In this document: in pieces, positions 27,019 to 36,826 of the stretch
How the letters are laid out: every line of letters starts with the position of its first letter
Numbering within the stretch: the stretch's first letter is position 1
Source of the DNA: Bullera alba
Taxonomy: Eukaryota; Basidiomycota; Tremellomycetes; Tremellales; Bulleraceae
Assembly: GCA_001600095.1 (NCBI GenBank)
Contig: BCIX01000004.1
Coordinates: 1,678,586 to 1,742,585, forward strand
Direction of reading: 5' to 3'
Length of the DNA stretch: 64,000 nt
Translations under genes and position numbers: made by a program
The notes under the pieces: model-generated
Database searches by the model: none
What the model was told of the DNA's origin: nothing
What the model saw: the letters and a program-made list of their open reading frames with translations, nothing else

Positions 27019-27521
27019 CAGGAGAAACCACAGCATGTACAGGCCTGTTGCACGGGTCAGACTTCGACAAGCTGTAAATCCTGATGTATCCATAGTATGC
27101 CTCCCGCCGAGACGGTATCGAAGGTGCTGCGCCGGCTAGACCTCTCTCTGCTCGAGTGGATAGGCGGTATGGAGGAGAGCTCGCTGCTCTATAACGGAAA
27201 CGTTACTTCCTGGTGATGAACTCCCTCCCTCCCTGAGTTTCAGATTTTGCAGCGTCAGTATAGTGCTCCCATTCTTCACAAATTAGGCGTCCCCAGCTAG
27301 GGTCTTGTGAGCCGCCATTTGAGTGAATTCACAGTTGTTTTGGGCAAAACAGTTTCTGTTTTGGGCGTTCTGTTTTGACCAACCTCGAACAGTCATCAAT
27401 AAGACGATAGTTCCACACATCCGCCGGCCCTCACCTTAACCTCAGGCCAGGAAGGTCACTGTGCATCAATAGGCATCGATCCCGCCAAGGCGGCTACAAC
27501 CTAGCCAGTCCCCTTGTCGAA

Positions 27522-27833
27522 ATGGCGCAGAATTCCATCCCCTTGACAACGCCAGCGTCGGTCGTCGACGACGAAAAGATCAGGTCTCCAGATTCACCCT
27601 TGAATACAGCCGCATCGGAGTATTGGGATCTCGAAATCCAGGTCGTCGTGCATGCACTCATAGTCACCGAGATACTGATCCAACGACCCGCGATACCCTC
27701 TTCGTGGTTGCTTGACGACTCGAGAGCACGGTCATGGACTCACTCTGCGAACGGGATCGTTCGACGCCATATCGCCGCGTTTCACCACACTCCCTCTCAC
27801 CCGTCGCAGACATTGAGGCCTTGGTATACTTGA
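27522..27833 (+). CDS. Small hypothetical ORF, doubtful
   Basis: A 103-codon frame from a true ATG (MAQNSIPLTTPASVVDDEKI). The first 40 residues look protein-like (acidic, Ser/Pro-rich, then EYWDLEIQ); the rest is less so, and it may instead run into an intron. It lies upstream of the TATA-like box of the cupredoxin gene. No family recognised. It could be a remnant, a small gene or chance. Confidence 0.25.
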   Translation: MAQNSIPLTTPASVVDDEKIRSPDSPLNTAASEYWDLEIQVVVHALIVTEILIQRPAIPSSWLLDDSRARSWTHSANGIVRRHIAAFHHTPSHPSQTLRPWYT

Positions 27834-27862
27834 CGACTCGGACGTGGAGATGATCAGATGCA

Positions 27863-27868
27863 TATAAA
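27863..27868 (+). promoter_or_regulatory. TATA-like box of cupredoxin gene
   Basis: TATAAA in the context CATATAAAGA, about 290 bp upstream of the ATG at 28154. Most of this distance is a pyrimidine-rich leader plus an apparent leader intron (about 28080-28148: GTGAGTCC donor, GCTGAC branch, CCAG acceptor) ending five bases before the ATG. Confidence 0.45.
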
Positions 27869-28153
27869 GACTCGAGAGTCCGTCCCAACTGATGCTTCCT
27901 CACCCTACTCTACCAAACTCACCGCTCTCGACTCCGTCTTCGTCTGTGACGAGACTCAACCAACTTGTTCTCTCCAACTGCCTGAACTGTGTTCACTCTT
28001 TTGATAAGAGACAAGCCATTCAACGATCCCAGCGATCACATTACCTAGATTCGCTTCACTGGCTGAAGACAAAAATCCAGTGAGTCCTATTCCTGCTCCC
28101 TCCTTGCTACGCCCCCCTAGAACCTCAGGCTGACGATCACTTTGCCAGCGACC

Positions 28154-29944
28154 ATGCTCGCTTCCAACCTACTAGCCATCCTGCCCCTGCTCTCTACCGC
28201 CCTGGCGTTCCCCAACCTCCGGATCAGAGATCACGGTACATCTGGCGGATCCGATGCAGTGCCCTCTGGCATCCCAGGCAGTCTCGCACCGGCTGTTCCA
28301 GAAAGTGATAAGACTCTCGAGGCCGTAGCACTCTATGAGGCTGCACCTGAAGCCACGGCCCCAGCAGCCGAGGCACCCCCTGCCGAGGTGAGCGACTCTT
28401 GGCCGATGCTAGACAGCTTTACTGACACCTCTGTAGGGCGGAGAGGCACCGTTAGCCACGACGATCCTTCATACGACTACGTACACGGTATGTGACACCG
28501 TCTCTAAGGATGACAATGCTAAGGCGAGGTATAGGGCGCATCACCTTACGCCACCCCACAGTACGGATCTGGATCTTGGCAATCCGGAGGTGACCTCAAT
28601 AGTTGTCTTGATGTGAGTACACTCTGCGTCGGCCTAGTGTGCCGTGACTGATACCTCCAAATAGATGTGTCACGCCCAGTTCGCTCCACCAGCTGCCGGG
28701 GGTGAGGCCAAGCCACCCGCCGAGGGAGGAGCTCCAGCTGAAGGAGGCAAACCACCTGGCACACCCACTGAAGGTGGTTCACCCGCCGCTACCCACACCA
28801 TCATCGTCGCTCCAACCATGGGTGTTCTCAGATACGGTGAGTCCTCGCAGACTCTTCCTCGAGGGTCATCGCTGATTACCCTCCAGTACCATTCGCCGTC
28901 ACTGCCGCAGAGGGCGACACACTACACTTCATCTGGGGAGCCGGTCCTCACTCTGTCACCCTGAGTGATGGCAACAATGTCTGCAACAAGTCTACCACTG
29001 CTCTCGCCTTCGACTCTGGCAAACGTGAGTCAAGCTCGTCGCCTCACTTCTGCTCGCGCTGGATCATGAGTACTGACCTCACTTAGTCAACGCCACGCAG
29101 ACGTTCGAAACTGTTGTCAAGAACAACGCCAGCACCCCACAATTCCACTACTGTACCGTCGGACCACACTGCTCCAAGGGAATGTTCGGTCTCATCAACC
29201 CTCCCACCACCAACATCAGCAACGAGCTCACCGACAAGGCCACCAAGTCCCTCACTGCGCCTAAGGAGGAGAGCACCAGTGGTGGCGGTCAGTCTATCGG
29301 CTGTTCGGACGACACTGTCGCTTGTTGGGCCGAGAAGTGGGGTAACACCGGTAACTCTGTGAGTGTCCCTCCTCCCCCTCATCTAGACAGCGCTGATGAC
29401 CATGACTAGAAACCCGAGGCCAAGGCAGTGTACCAAGGAGTCAAGCAAAAGTGCCAGAGCGTGCCCGCCGCTTGGGAATGGGGATCCAAGTGGGACTTTT
29501 CTCAGCACACCTCTACCGTTATCACCAAAGAGGTCATCATCGAGAACATCATGTGAGCCCCCCAACCTCTGAGCAAGTACTTGCCGTATACTGACCACTC
29601 GGTGTAGGTACTCTCGACTCATGTTCGCTTCCAACCCCTCGATGCTGGACAAGTCCAAGCCATACCCTACCAACTACATCTCCCCTCCTGAGCTCAACTC
29701 GTTCATCGCCGCCGCGGGCAACTCGACCAGCGGGGCAGGGGCTAGCGCACCTGCCGGCCCAGAGTCACCGAGTCCTACTGTTGACTCGGAAGCCGCCAAC
29801 GCTACGACGACCACCGGTGCTGCAGGTAAGTCATCTGCGGCGATAAGGTTGCAGTCAGCTGACAAGCATATAGGACGAGCGCTCGGCCTCTCGCCCGCGG
29901 TACTGGTCGCTCTGGCAGGTCTCTCGATCTCCAATTTCATCTAA
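28154..29944 (+). CDS. GPI-anchored cupredoxin-domain surface protein
   Basis: Starts at ATG 28154 with a signal peptide (MLASNLLAILPLLSTALAFP). Several short introns. After an Ala/Pro/Glu-rich stretch come SGGDLNSCLD, MCHAQFAPP and a Gly/Pro-rich repeat-like segment (EGGAPAEGGKPPG). The cupredoxin fold begins HTIIVAP...VPFAVTAAEGDTLHFIWG. The four expected type-1 copper ligands are present: His in GPHSVTLS, then Cys, His and Met in FHYCTVGPHCSKGMFG. A Cys-containing domain follows (GCSDDTVACWAEKWG). The C-terminus is Ser/Ala/Thr-rich and ends, after a last intron, in a hydrophobic tail (LSPAVLVALAGLSISNFI) typical of GPI attachment. Location: cell wall or plasma membrane. Similar fungal proteins are mannoprotein-like with uncertain roles; copper binding is inferred from the ligands. 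Confidence 0.88.
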
Positions 29945-30360
29945 GTGGGGAGCCAGCTGGCAAGCAGTCGTGGGTTAGAGCAATTGAGAAGTGAGAATGT
30001 ATGCTTGGACTTTTATACCTGGATAGACATCAGTACCCCTCCACAACCATGCATCGGGTGAAATTAGCTAGCTTTAGCTGGACCTCTGCAGATCAAAATT
30101 GGCTCAGGAGGCAGCGTGCTATGCGGACCAGGATGTTTGATGGGATAGCGTGGCTCGTAGATCTCGTTATAACATCAGGGGTATGATCAATCGTGGGCCA
30201 GCCGTGTCTGAATACATGGATATCTCCATACATTGTCGTTATCATCCTCGGTGGGGAAGTCGACGATCACGGTGCGACACCCCGTATGGCGCAAGAGGCA
30301 TCTCCTGCTCCAGTAGGCTATGTCCTTGCTCCTCATTCTTGCACTTCAGGTAATAATAAC
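29945..30360. other. Convergent intergenic region
   Basis: 416 bp between the cupredoxin stop (+) and the Fyv7-like stop (-); facing 3' untranslated regions. No gene seen. Confidence 0.5.
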
Positions 30361-31271
30361 CTATAATCCCGCTTTATCCCTCTTGATCTTCTCCAACAGG
30401 ACACCCATCCTCGCACCCATATTTGGCTGCCCGCGCCCGCCTCTCCCCTGCCCACTGGATCCACCGAACCCGCCTCTGCCACCAGTAAATTGGCCATTCC
30501 GTATAGGCGTTGGTTCCAGCCGTTTGGGGTGATACTTCGAGAATGCTTCCTTCTTCAACTCTCTGTAACTCGTTTGTGGCATTGGCGGTCCTATATCCCC
30601 AACATCCAGAGCTCGGATTTTAGGCGCTTCGTCTTTCCTCTCCGCAAGACCTTCCCGTTTATCCCGCGACTCTCGGTCTCTGCCCTTGCCGAGTCGTGGA
30701 GTACCTTCCCCGTCCCTGCTTTTCCCCTTGCCTTTGCCGAACAGTCCACCTGTGCTCCTTGTCGAGTTTGCCGAGGTGACCCTATCCAACTTGACTTTCG
30801 ACGATGATGCCTCGTTTGACGGCGTTGCTTCGTCCGGAGAAGGCGATGCGGAATCGTCACGTTGGGCGTCCGTGGTGATTTGGGGTATAGAGGTCGGATT
30901 GGAATCCCTCAGAGTGATACGATTCGACTCCATCCCCTCGGTCTTCAATACCTTGGCATAGGTCTTCTTCAATTTCGACTTCATGATCAGGTCGGCTTTG
31001 ATCTTCTTGGCTACAAACGCGTGATTGCGTGAGCTACTTCGGGAGAAACGCCGTCATACAGCTCACCTTTGCCCAGGTAAGCGTTCTTCGGAGCGTGAGC
31101 GGGTCCCACTTGAAACCCCTTCTTCTTCTTATCACCGTCTGGTTTGAACGGCCCTTTTGAGCCTCCAGGTCGGCCTGCACCAGGACGGCTTGGCCCAGGC
31201 CGGCTAGAGGGACGCTTGCCCTCGTCCCGCTTGGCCCGCTCCTCCTTCTGCTTGCTCGTGATTCTGGGCAT
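30361..31271 (-). CDS. FYV7: rRNA-processing protein, Fyv7/CCDC59 family
   Basis: Two exons on the reverse strand: 31271-31067 and 31010-30361, joined across an intron at 31011-31066 (GTGAGC donor, GTAG end). The N-terminus is basic (MPRITSKQKEERAKRDEG). The diagnostic block spans the junction: GFQVGPAHAPKNAYLGK then AKKIKADLIMKSKLKKTYAK, as in the Fyv7 family. A long charged, Ser-rich linker follows, then TSYRELKKEAFSKYHPKRLE and a Gly/Arg-rich tail (GGRGGFGGSSGQGRGGRG). Fyv7 relatives are nucleolar and needed for 18S rRNA maturation. The Gly/Arg tail suggests RNA contact; that is inference. It is head-to-head with SUI1, so two translation-related genes may share a promoter. Confidence 0.85.
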
Positions 31272-31730
31272 GGCGGTACTGAGGTACTGAGGATCTAACG
31301 CGAAGATGGACGGTAGGCTGATACTTTAGGTACCTCTGTGCTTGGTGTTTGCTTTCGGTCTTGAAATCTTCGCTATCGAACAAGTGGGCTGTACACTGAG
31401 GATTGGTTTCGACAAGCTGGATGGACTAGAGTTGCGGTCTCTGTCGGTTGAGGTTGTCAACAAAATCTTGAACCGATCTCAAACCTCAAACGCATGGAGA
31501 CCCCGCACAGACCGGTTCTCGCCACCCAAAAGGACCACGTGGCGCTGTATTGCCGAATAACGCCGCCTGCTGGGTTTGCACCCTTTTGCCACCCCGTGGA
31601 GTTGCAACCTGTTGCAACGGGAGGGAGCATCATCATTGTGGGATCCAGTTCAAGCTCGTGTCACACTATCTCTACACACAGATCAAACCCCAGCAGACCA
31701 ACAGGCGAGAAGACACGCGTGAATAGATTG
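31272..31730. promoter_or_regulatory. Shared FYV7/SUI1 divergent promoter region
   Basis: 459 bp between divergent start codons of two translation-related genes. It contains a CACGTG E-box (31536-31541) and ACGCGT (31715-31720) close to the SUI1 start. Regulation by these sites is inference. Confidence 0.4.
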
Positions 31731-32486
31731 ATGAGCACTACTAGTGAGTGCGGAAAGCTTTCAGCGGACTCGTGCCCGCCGTATCGAGTGGTCGCGCGAC
31801 TTGCACGAAGGGAGAAGACGTGCTGACAAAGGTACTCTTCTACTACTTCTTCATCTTCTCCTTACACAACCCACTTGCTCCTCACACTCGCAGCTACTAA
31901 AACCAAAGTGGACGGAGCCAAAAAGTCCAAGACCCCCGCCGCCGGCGGAGGAGTCACCAACCTCGGTCCAAGAAACGGTGAGCACGGCTGCAACTGTCTG
32001 CCCCTGAAAGGAGCTTCGGGACATCAGCTCATACCCCTTGTAGACCCGTTTGACACTTCTGACCCGTTCGAGGGCAGTCGAGGAACGCCTTCCATCGAAG
32101 CTGCCGTCGGAGGAAAATCCGACAAGATCCACATCAGACTTCAACAGCGAAATGGTCGAAAGACGATCACCACCGTTCAGGGTCTGCCTGACAAGTATGA
32201 CCCCAAGAAGCTCCTCAAGGCCATGAAGAAGGAGTTTGCCTGCAATGGTGTCGTGCAGTCGTCCGTCGACTCGGACGATGAGGATGCCGCCGAGGCTCCC
32301 AAGACGGCTACCGACTTTGGAAAGGTCCTGCAATTGCAAGGAGACCACAGAGTCAAGGTCAAGGAGTTCCTCATCACCTGTGGACTCGTCTCTGAGAAGG
32401 AGGCGAAGGATTTGATCGTGGTGTGAGTGCAGCTACTACCTTTTTCTTCAATCAGCTGATCAACGGTCCTTAGTCACGGTTACTAA
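31731..32486 (+). CDS. SUI1: Translation initiation factor eIF1 (SUI1)
   Basis: Four exons. Exon 1 is 13 nt (ATGAGCACTACTA); the intron (31744 to about 31890) leads to TKTKVDGAKKSKTPAAGGGV. A second intron (about 31978-32042) interrupts before DPFDTSDPFEG, and a third splits the final VVHGY, giving a stop at 32484-32486. The SUI1 fold is clear: KIHIRLQQRNGRKTITTVQG, LLKAMKKEFACNGVV, GKVLQLQGDHRVKVKEFL, GLVSEKEAKDLIVVHGY. eIF1 sits near the P site of the 40S subunit and enforces AUG selection. Compared with yeast eIF1 there is an extended Lys/Gly-rich N-terminus and an Asp/Glu insertion (SSVDSDDEDAAEAPKTATD) within the loop before the last strand. Both may be lineage features. Confidence 0.95.
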
Positions 32487-32779
32487 ACGTCAAATCTCTC
32501 CTCCGTCGTCGTCGACCCGGACCAGGATCATTCCTCGTGGACACTTCGCATGCCTCTTTCGCCTTATGAGCTATTCTGCGTCATGTCGCGTTAGGTCGGA
32601 TTGTATTTGACGACTAGAAATGCATTCGTACTACAGATGGATGGGTATTCACAGATGGTGGTATAATGAAATGCTGGGTACTAGGGTGATGCGCGCCGCC
32701 AGAAGAGTACGTAGACAGGCGATGGAGCCGAGATACGTGTGGACCATGATGGGGTTCGGAGGGTGCAGCAAAACTTTGC

Positions 32780-34331
32780 TTAGAGATCATCCTCCAAAGC
32801 GTGCATCTGTAGATCACACGGCGGGGTCAGCTGCGTATACCGTCACGGATGGAATCGGTGAGGTGGAGTCAGCTCACCTTGAATTCGAGGATGCCGCTGT
32901 GTGAGCCCATTGGGATTCCCTCCTGAACGGGCATCATGATCTGGATACAGAGGAACCCATCGGTCTCGATCATGAGGCATATCTTGATTGACTGATTGAG
33001 TGCCCGACTGAGCAGTGCGAAATGAGAGGAATGGTAGCTACGCAGGTGATGTCAGTTCTGACGCAAATTCTCTTGGAGTGAAATGGAATGAGTTCACCTG
33101 TAGGATACTTCGGAATCACAGTCGAAGCGATCCATGACTTCCTTGTCATTAGGATAATCGAGCTGAATAATATGATCAGCTTCTGGGTGTGTGGGGGTGC
33201 GATATCAATACGACATGTACACACCTCTGTGGTGCCGAAATCGCCTTCGGCCTTGATGGAAAAGTTGCCCACTTCGGCTCTGTGATCACGTCTGGCGTTG
33301 CTAGATGCAGTGGCAGCGGGCTGGTCTTCTGGAAGAGGCTGATTACGCGGAGTGGCCGTGAGTGTGATCTTGGATGAGGAAGGTGGGAGGTCGGCTAGAG
33401 CGTCCCTGAACCACTCCGACTTCATGATGAGATAGAGGACGCTGAGAAGGTGCGAGTCAGCTGTGCTCTTTCACAGCAGGAAAACAGAAGCTGCCCAAAG
33501 TTTCTCACCACTCGTCCCTATTGAACTCTTGGTTCATGAGCTCTTCCGGTTCGAGCACCTTAAGCTCGCAATTCGTCACTGGCCCTCGATTGTCGTCTTT
33601 ACTAAAAGAGGATGTCAGCTTCCGGCCTCATCGTAGTGGATCACCGAGAAGCTCACAGAAGTATCGACAAAGGCCATCCTGTACCTTGCCAGATCATTCT
33701 CATGTTTGTCCTCCCGGCACCCCGCTTGTTTCCCCCTTGACCGCTCTGGGCGTCATCTTCATTCCCATCTCCAGCCCAGCGTGGCCTGTTTCTAATCACC
33801 GGTCCAGTAGCAGCACCAGTAGATGCATTGCCGAAGATGTTGAGACACTGTAACAGACCATCGAGGGAAAGTTCGAAGCAGGCCGGCGTGTCGGATGGCT
33901 CGTTGAATGTGAACTCAGAGAAAAGATTTGTCGGGATCCATGCGATGGCTAGGAAGTGTAAGCTATAAGCCAATACGTAAAGAGGGGAATCGTAGCTTCG
34001 TGACTCTGGAGGTGCACAGATGAGGGTATAGCACTCACCGCACAGAGTCTTCACTTCCTCGACGGTGACAGCGAAGCCAGCCTCTGATATCGACATTACT
34101 GCGTTCTGAGTGAACACGTATCAGCAGCTGGTCTGACGTGAGTCTGGCAGCTGCTCACATGCTTCAGTCCAATACCCCTCAGCAGTCTTGCGAACTGTCT
34201 GACATCCCCTGTTTCCGCAACGAGGACCTGAGGAAGGTGAGCTCGAGCTGCCATGTCCTCTGCGTAGAGCTCACTGGAGGCGGAAGCGGGGTGCCACCAC
34301 TCGCGGCCGCTCCACTACCGGCGACACTCAT
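32780..34331 (-). CDS. RAD1: Checkpoint clamp subunit Rad1 (9-1-1 complex)
   Basis: Reverse strand, starts at ATG 34331 (MSVAGSGAAASGGTPLPPP). After a 47-nt intron: VLVAETGDVRQFARLLRGIG, LKH, then NAVMSISEAGFAVTVEEVKT, AIAWIPTNLFSEFTFNE, ACFELSLDGLLQCLNIFGNA. Further exons give KSEWFRDALADLPPSSSKIT, SIKAEGDFGTTE, DYPNDKEVMDRFDCDSEVSY, HSSHFALLSRALNQSIKICL and IMMPVQEGIPMGSHSGILEF, with a final small exon MHALEDDL ending at TAA 32780-32782. This is the PCNA-like fold of Rad1/Rec1, which with Rad9 and Hus1 forms the DNA-damage clamp in the nucleus. An Asn/Gly/Asp-rich loop after GNASTGAATG is longer than in human RAD1. An ACGCGT box lies 187 bp upstream of the start. Confidence 0.93.
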
Positions 34332-34786
34332 TGTATGACCCTATGGCACCAGAGAGGTACTGAGATTCTAGACTCAGAAGCAAAGTAAAGTACTGTAGTA
34401 ACGTAGAGTGTTGCGTAGAGTATGGTTGCTCGGTGCACGAGTTGAGGTGGACATGGATAGTGGAGGTGAGTAAGCTAGTGCCACATTGGCCTTATCACCG
34501 GATAACCCCGCTGAGCCACGCGTTTGAGATTTGCCACCCGATGGAGCGCTCGACCCCACACCCGCCCAGGTCCACCGAGCAGCGACCACCACCACCTCTT
34601 CTTCCTCCTTCTCTCCTTCCTTCCTTCCTTCCTTCCTTCCTTCCTCACCTGATACAGAGCAAGTTCTATCAGATCGCTGATCAATTCACAAACCCCCGCT
34701 CACCCCCCTCCTTCCCCTCAAACCAAGCGTCAACTACGCAACTCACCTCAGGCCCACTTCACAAAGGAACCTAAAGACCAGTCAAC
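34332..34786. promoter_or_regulatory. Shared RAD1 / RRM-gene divergent promoter
   Basis: 455 bp between divergent starts. It contains an ACGCGT motif (34518-34523) like those of G1/S genes and a pyrimidine microsatellite (34615-34645). Confidence 0.45.
34615..34645 (+). repeat. CCTT tetranucleotide microsatellite
   Basis: About 7.75 uninterrupted copies of CCTT, flanked by other C/T-rich sequence, in the leader or promoter of the RRM gene. Its copy number is likely to vary between strains. Confidence 0.9.
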
Positions 34787-36145
34787 ATGTCCGCTGAAGA
34801 AACCGCCAACGCCACCGCCGGGGCCACCGAGGTCGCTCCCGAAGATGAGGGTTTCCGAGTGAGTGAAATCAGCAAGCGCTTCACTACAACAAGAGTGTCT
34901 GGGACTCAAGGCGCGTCGAGACCATAAAGCTGATCGCGTGACAGGTTCACATCGGAAACCTCTCTTTCAAAGCTACCGAGGAGCAGATCAAGGAGTACGC
35001 CAGCTCTGCTGGTGAGATGTAAGCTAGCTGACAAGGTTTCGAAAGTACCACCAGCTCATCCCACCTGTAGCGTCTCCGTCACTCTTCCCTTGAAGTTCGG
35101 CAGACCTTCCGGTTTCGCTTTTGTCAACTACAAGACCGAAGCCCAAGCCAACGAGGCTGTGGAAAAGCTCAACGATGGAGGTGAGTAGCTGACTGGTTCC
35201 CCGTTTCCGTGATCGTTATCGAAGCTAAAGCACGCGCAGAGCTCGACGGCCGAAAGGTCACCTTCGCTATCGCCCGATCCAGGGAGGAGCAAGCTGCTCG
35301 ACGAGAGTCCATCATCGCCAAGCGACAAGCTGCCAAAGAGGCCAGAGAGGCTTTAAAGAAGGAGAAGGCCGACCAGGCCGCTGCTGATGGTACCGCTGTC
35401 GAGGACGGCGAGGCCGAGGCTAAGCCAAAGAAGAAGAAGTCGGCCAAGGTGAGTAGCGCTACCATCACTCTTGATATACATACTGATGGGGTGACAGAGG
35501 ACCTCTCGACGACGAGTTCCCGGAGAGGAGGGTGAGGAGGGCGACACCACTGCGGTCGACGCCACCGAGACCGACGGAGCTGTCACCGAGGACAAGCCCA
35601 AGAAGTCCAAGAGGAAGCCGTCCAAGGCTCGAGAGGCGAGGATCGATGGTGCTGCCGAGGGCGACACATCCGCCGAGAAGCCAGTCAAGGAGAAGAGGGA
35701 GCCAAGGCCCAAGCTCGAGCTCTCGGACAAGCAGTCCGAGGTGAGTTAGACAGTATTCATGAGAGGCGATTGTTGACTGAGTTGCCAGAACACTATCTTC
35801 GTGGCCAACCTCCCATTCACTCTCGACGACGAGGGCCTCGCTGCCGTCTTCACCAACCTTTCCATCGAGGTGGCCAAGGCTACTGTCGTTACAAGAATGA
35901 GACGTGGAAGAGGTGGCAAGGCATACCGAACCAGTCGAGGTTTCGGTTTTGTCGAGATTGCCAACTCTGCTCAGCAGAAGGAGGCTGTGGAGAAGGTTGA
36001 AGGCAGCTTGATCGGAGAGCGAGTGCTCTCCGCCAAGATCGCTCAGGAGATGAAGGAGCGAGAAGTTCAGGAGGCAGCTGAGGCTTCCAAGGAGAAGCCC
36101 GCCGAGGCCTCCGAGGGAGCTGCGGACGCTACGGCCACCGCTTAG
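34787..36145 (+). CDS. Two-RRM RNA-binding protein
   Basis: Starts at ATG 34787 (MSAEETANATAGATEVAPED). RRM1 is built from three exons: VHIGNLSFKATEEQIKEYAS (RNP2), VSVTLPLKFGRPSGFAFVNY (RNP1) and ELDGRKVTFAIARSREEQAA. A Lys/Glu/Ala-rich linker with coiled-coil potential follows (RQAAKEAREALKKEKADQAA), then a second charged linker. RRM2 follows near 35790: NTIFVANLPFTLDDEGLAAV and TSRGFGFVEIANSAQQKEAV. The tail is Glu/Ala-rich and ends ATATA at TAG 36143-36145. Domain order (RRM, basic/acidic linker, RRM) resembles small fungal nuclear ribonucleoproteins; the RNA target is unknown. A donor-like GTGAGT lies just after the stop and an acceptor near 36205, so a 3'-untranslated intron is likely. 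Confidence 0.9.
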
Positions 36146-36826
36146 GTGTGAGTCCAGGAACCTCCTTGTGGATTGAAGATCATGGAGCTGACTCTAGACT
36201 CGTAGTCCGCCCTCACCGGCAACCTCCGAGCCGCTGCGCGGATCATCCTCTCAGAGGACGAACGCCCGCTCGGCCCCCTCGACGAGGAGTTGTGGACATG
36301 TTTTGAAGAGGTTTCTCCCCATTGAGCCCCTGATCATTGGCAGAACGCGAAAAGAAACCTTGTTTTTAGGTCTATAAGAAACAGAATAAGAGAGAAAAGG
36401 AAACCCCACCCATTCGACCTGAAAGAAAAGACAAGCAGAAAGAAACCTCCTACGTGGTTGTGTGGAGCGACGAGCCGTTTCTGTGTATATACAATTACAT
36501 GACTGCATCGTTTATGTACCCTTCATGAAGCTGGCAGACTGTGTGGAGGTGTGAGCGAACGATGAGTCTGATCTGAGCCAGTTGATACGATACGCATCAT
36601 CCGCTCAGCGATGATTGAGGCAGCTGGAGCTACAGGAGATACGGAGATGACCGCCTTTCGGGCCACGTGTCACAATGTGCCGACGCGACTCCGCCCGCGC
36701 GGCGACGCCTGAACGCGTTGACGCGACTGAAATTAGAGATCGCAATGTCGGGCGTCTCTTAACTCAACAACACACCGCGGACAGGCTTAGACGCTACAAG
36801 GCTTATCATCTAGCAGCTCTGTGAAC
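36146..36826. other. Intergenic between RRM gene and SET array
   Basis: 681 bp. It contains a probable 3'-untranslated intron, an orphan coding-like stretch (36206-36325) and, near 36680-36730, several ACGCG-type motifs upstream of SET copy 1. Confidence 0.5.
36206..36325 (+). pseudogene. Orphan coding-like fragment, possible retroelement relic
   Basis: A 39-codon open stretch without ATG, bounded by TAG and TGA. It reads like part of a real protein (LTGNLRAAARIILSEDERPL, then LDEELWTCFEE). From memory it resembles the N(V/L)RAAARIL-S-D motif found N-terminal to some reverse-transcriptase proteins in basidiomycetes. That resemblance is not tested here; it could equally be chance coding within a 3' untranslated region. 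Confidence 0.22.

Larger units (their letters stand above)
27019..28153. other. Intergenic upstream of the cupredoxin gene
   Basis: About 1.1 kb. It contains a weak small frame (27522-27833), a TATA-like box (27863-27868) and, just before the next ATG, a leader intron. The part from 27020 to 27520 shows nothing recognisable. Confidence 0.5.
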
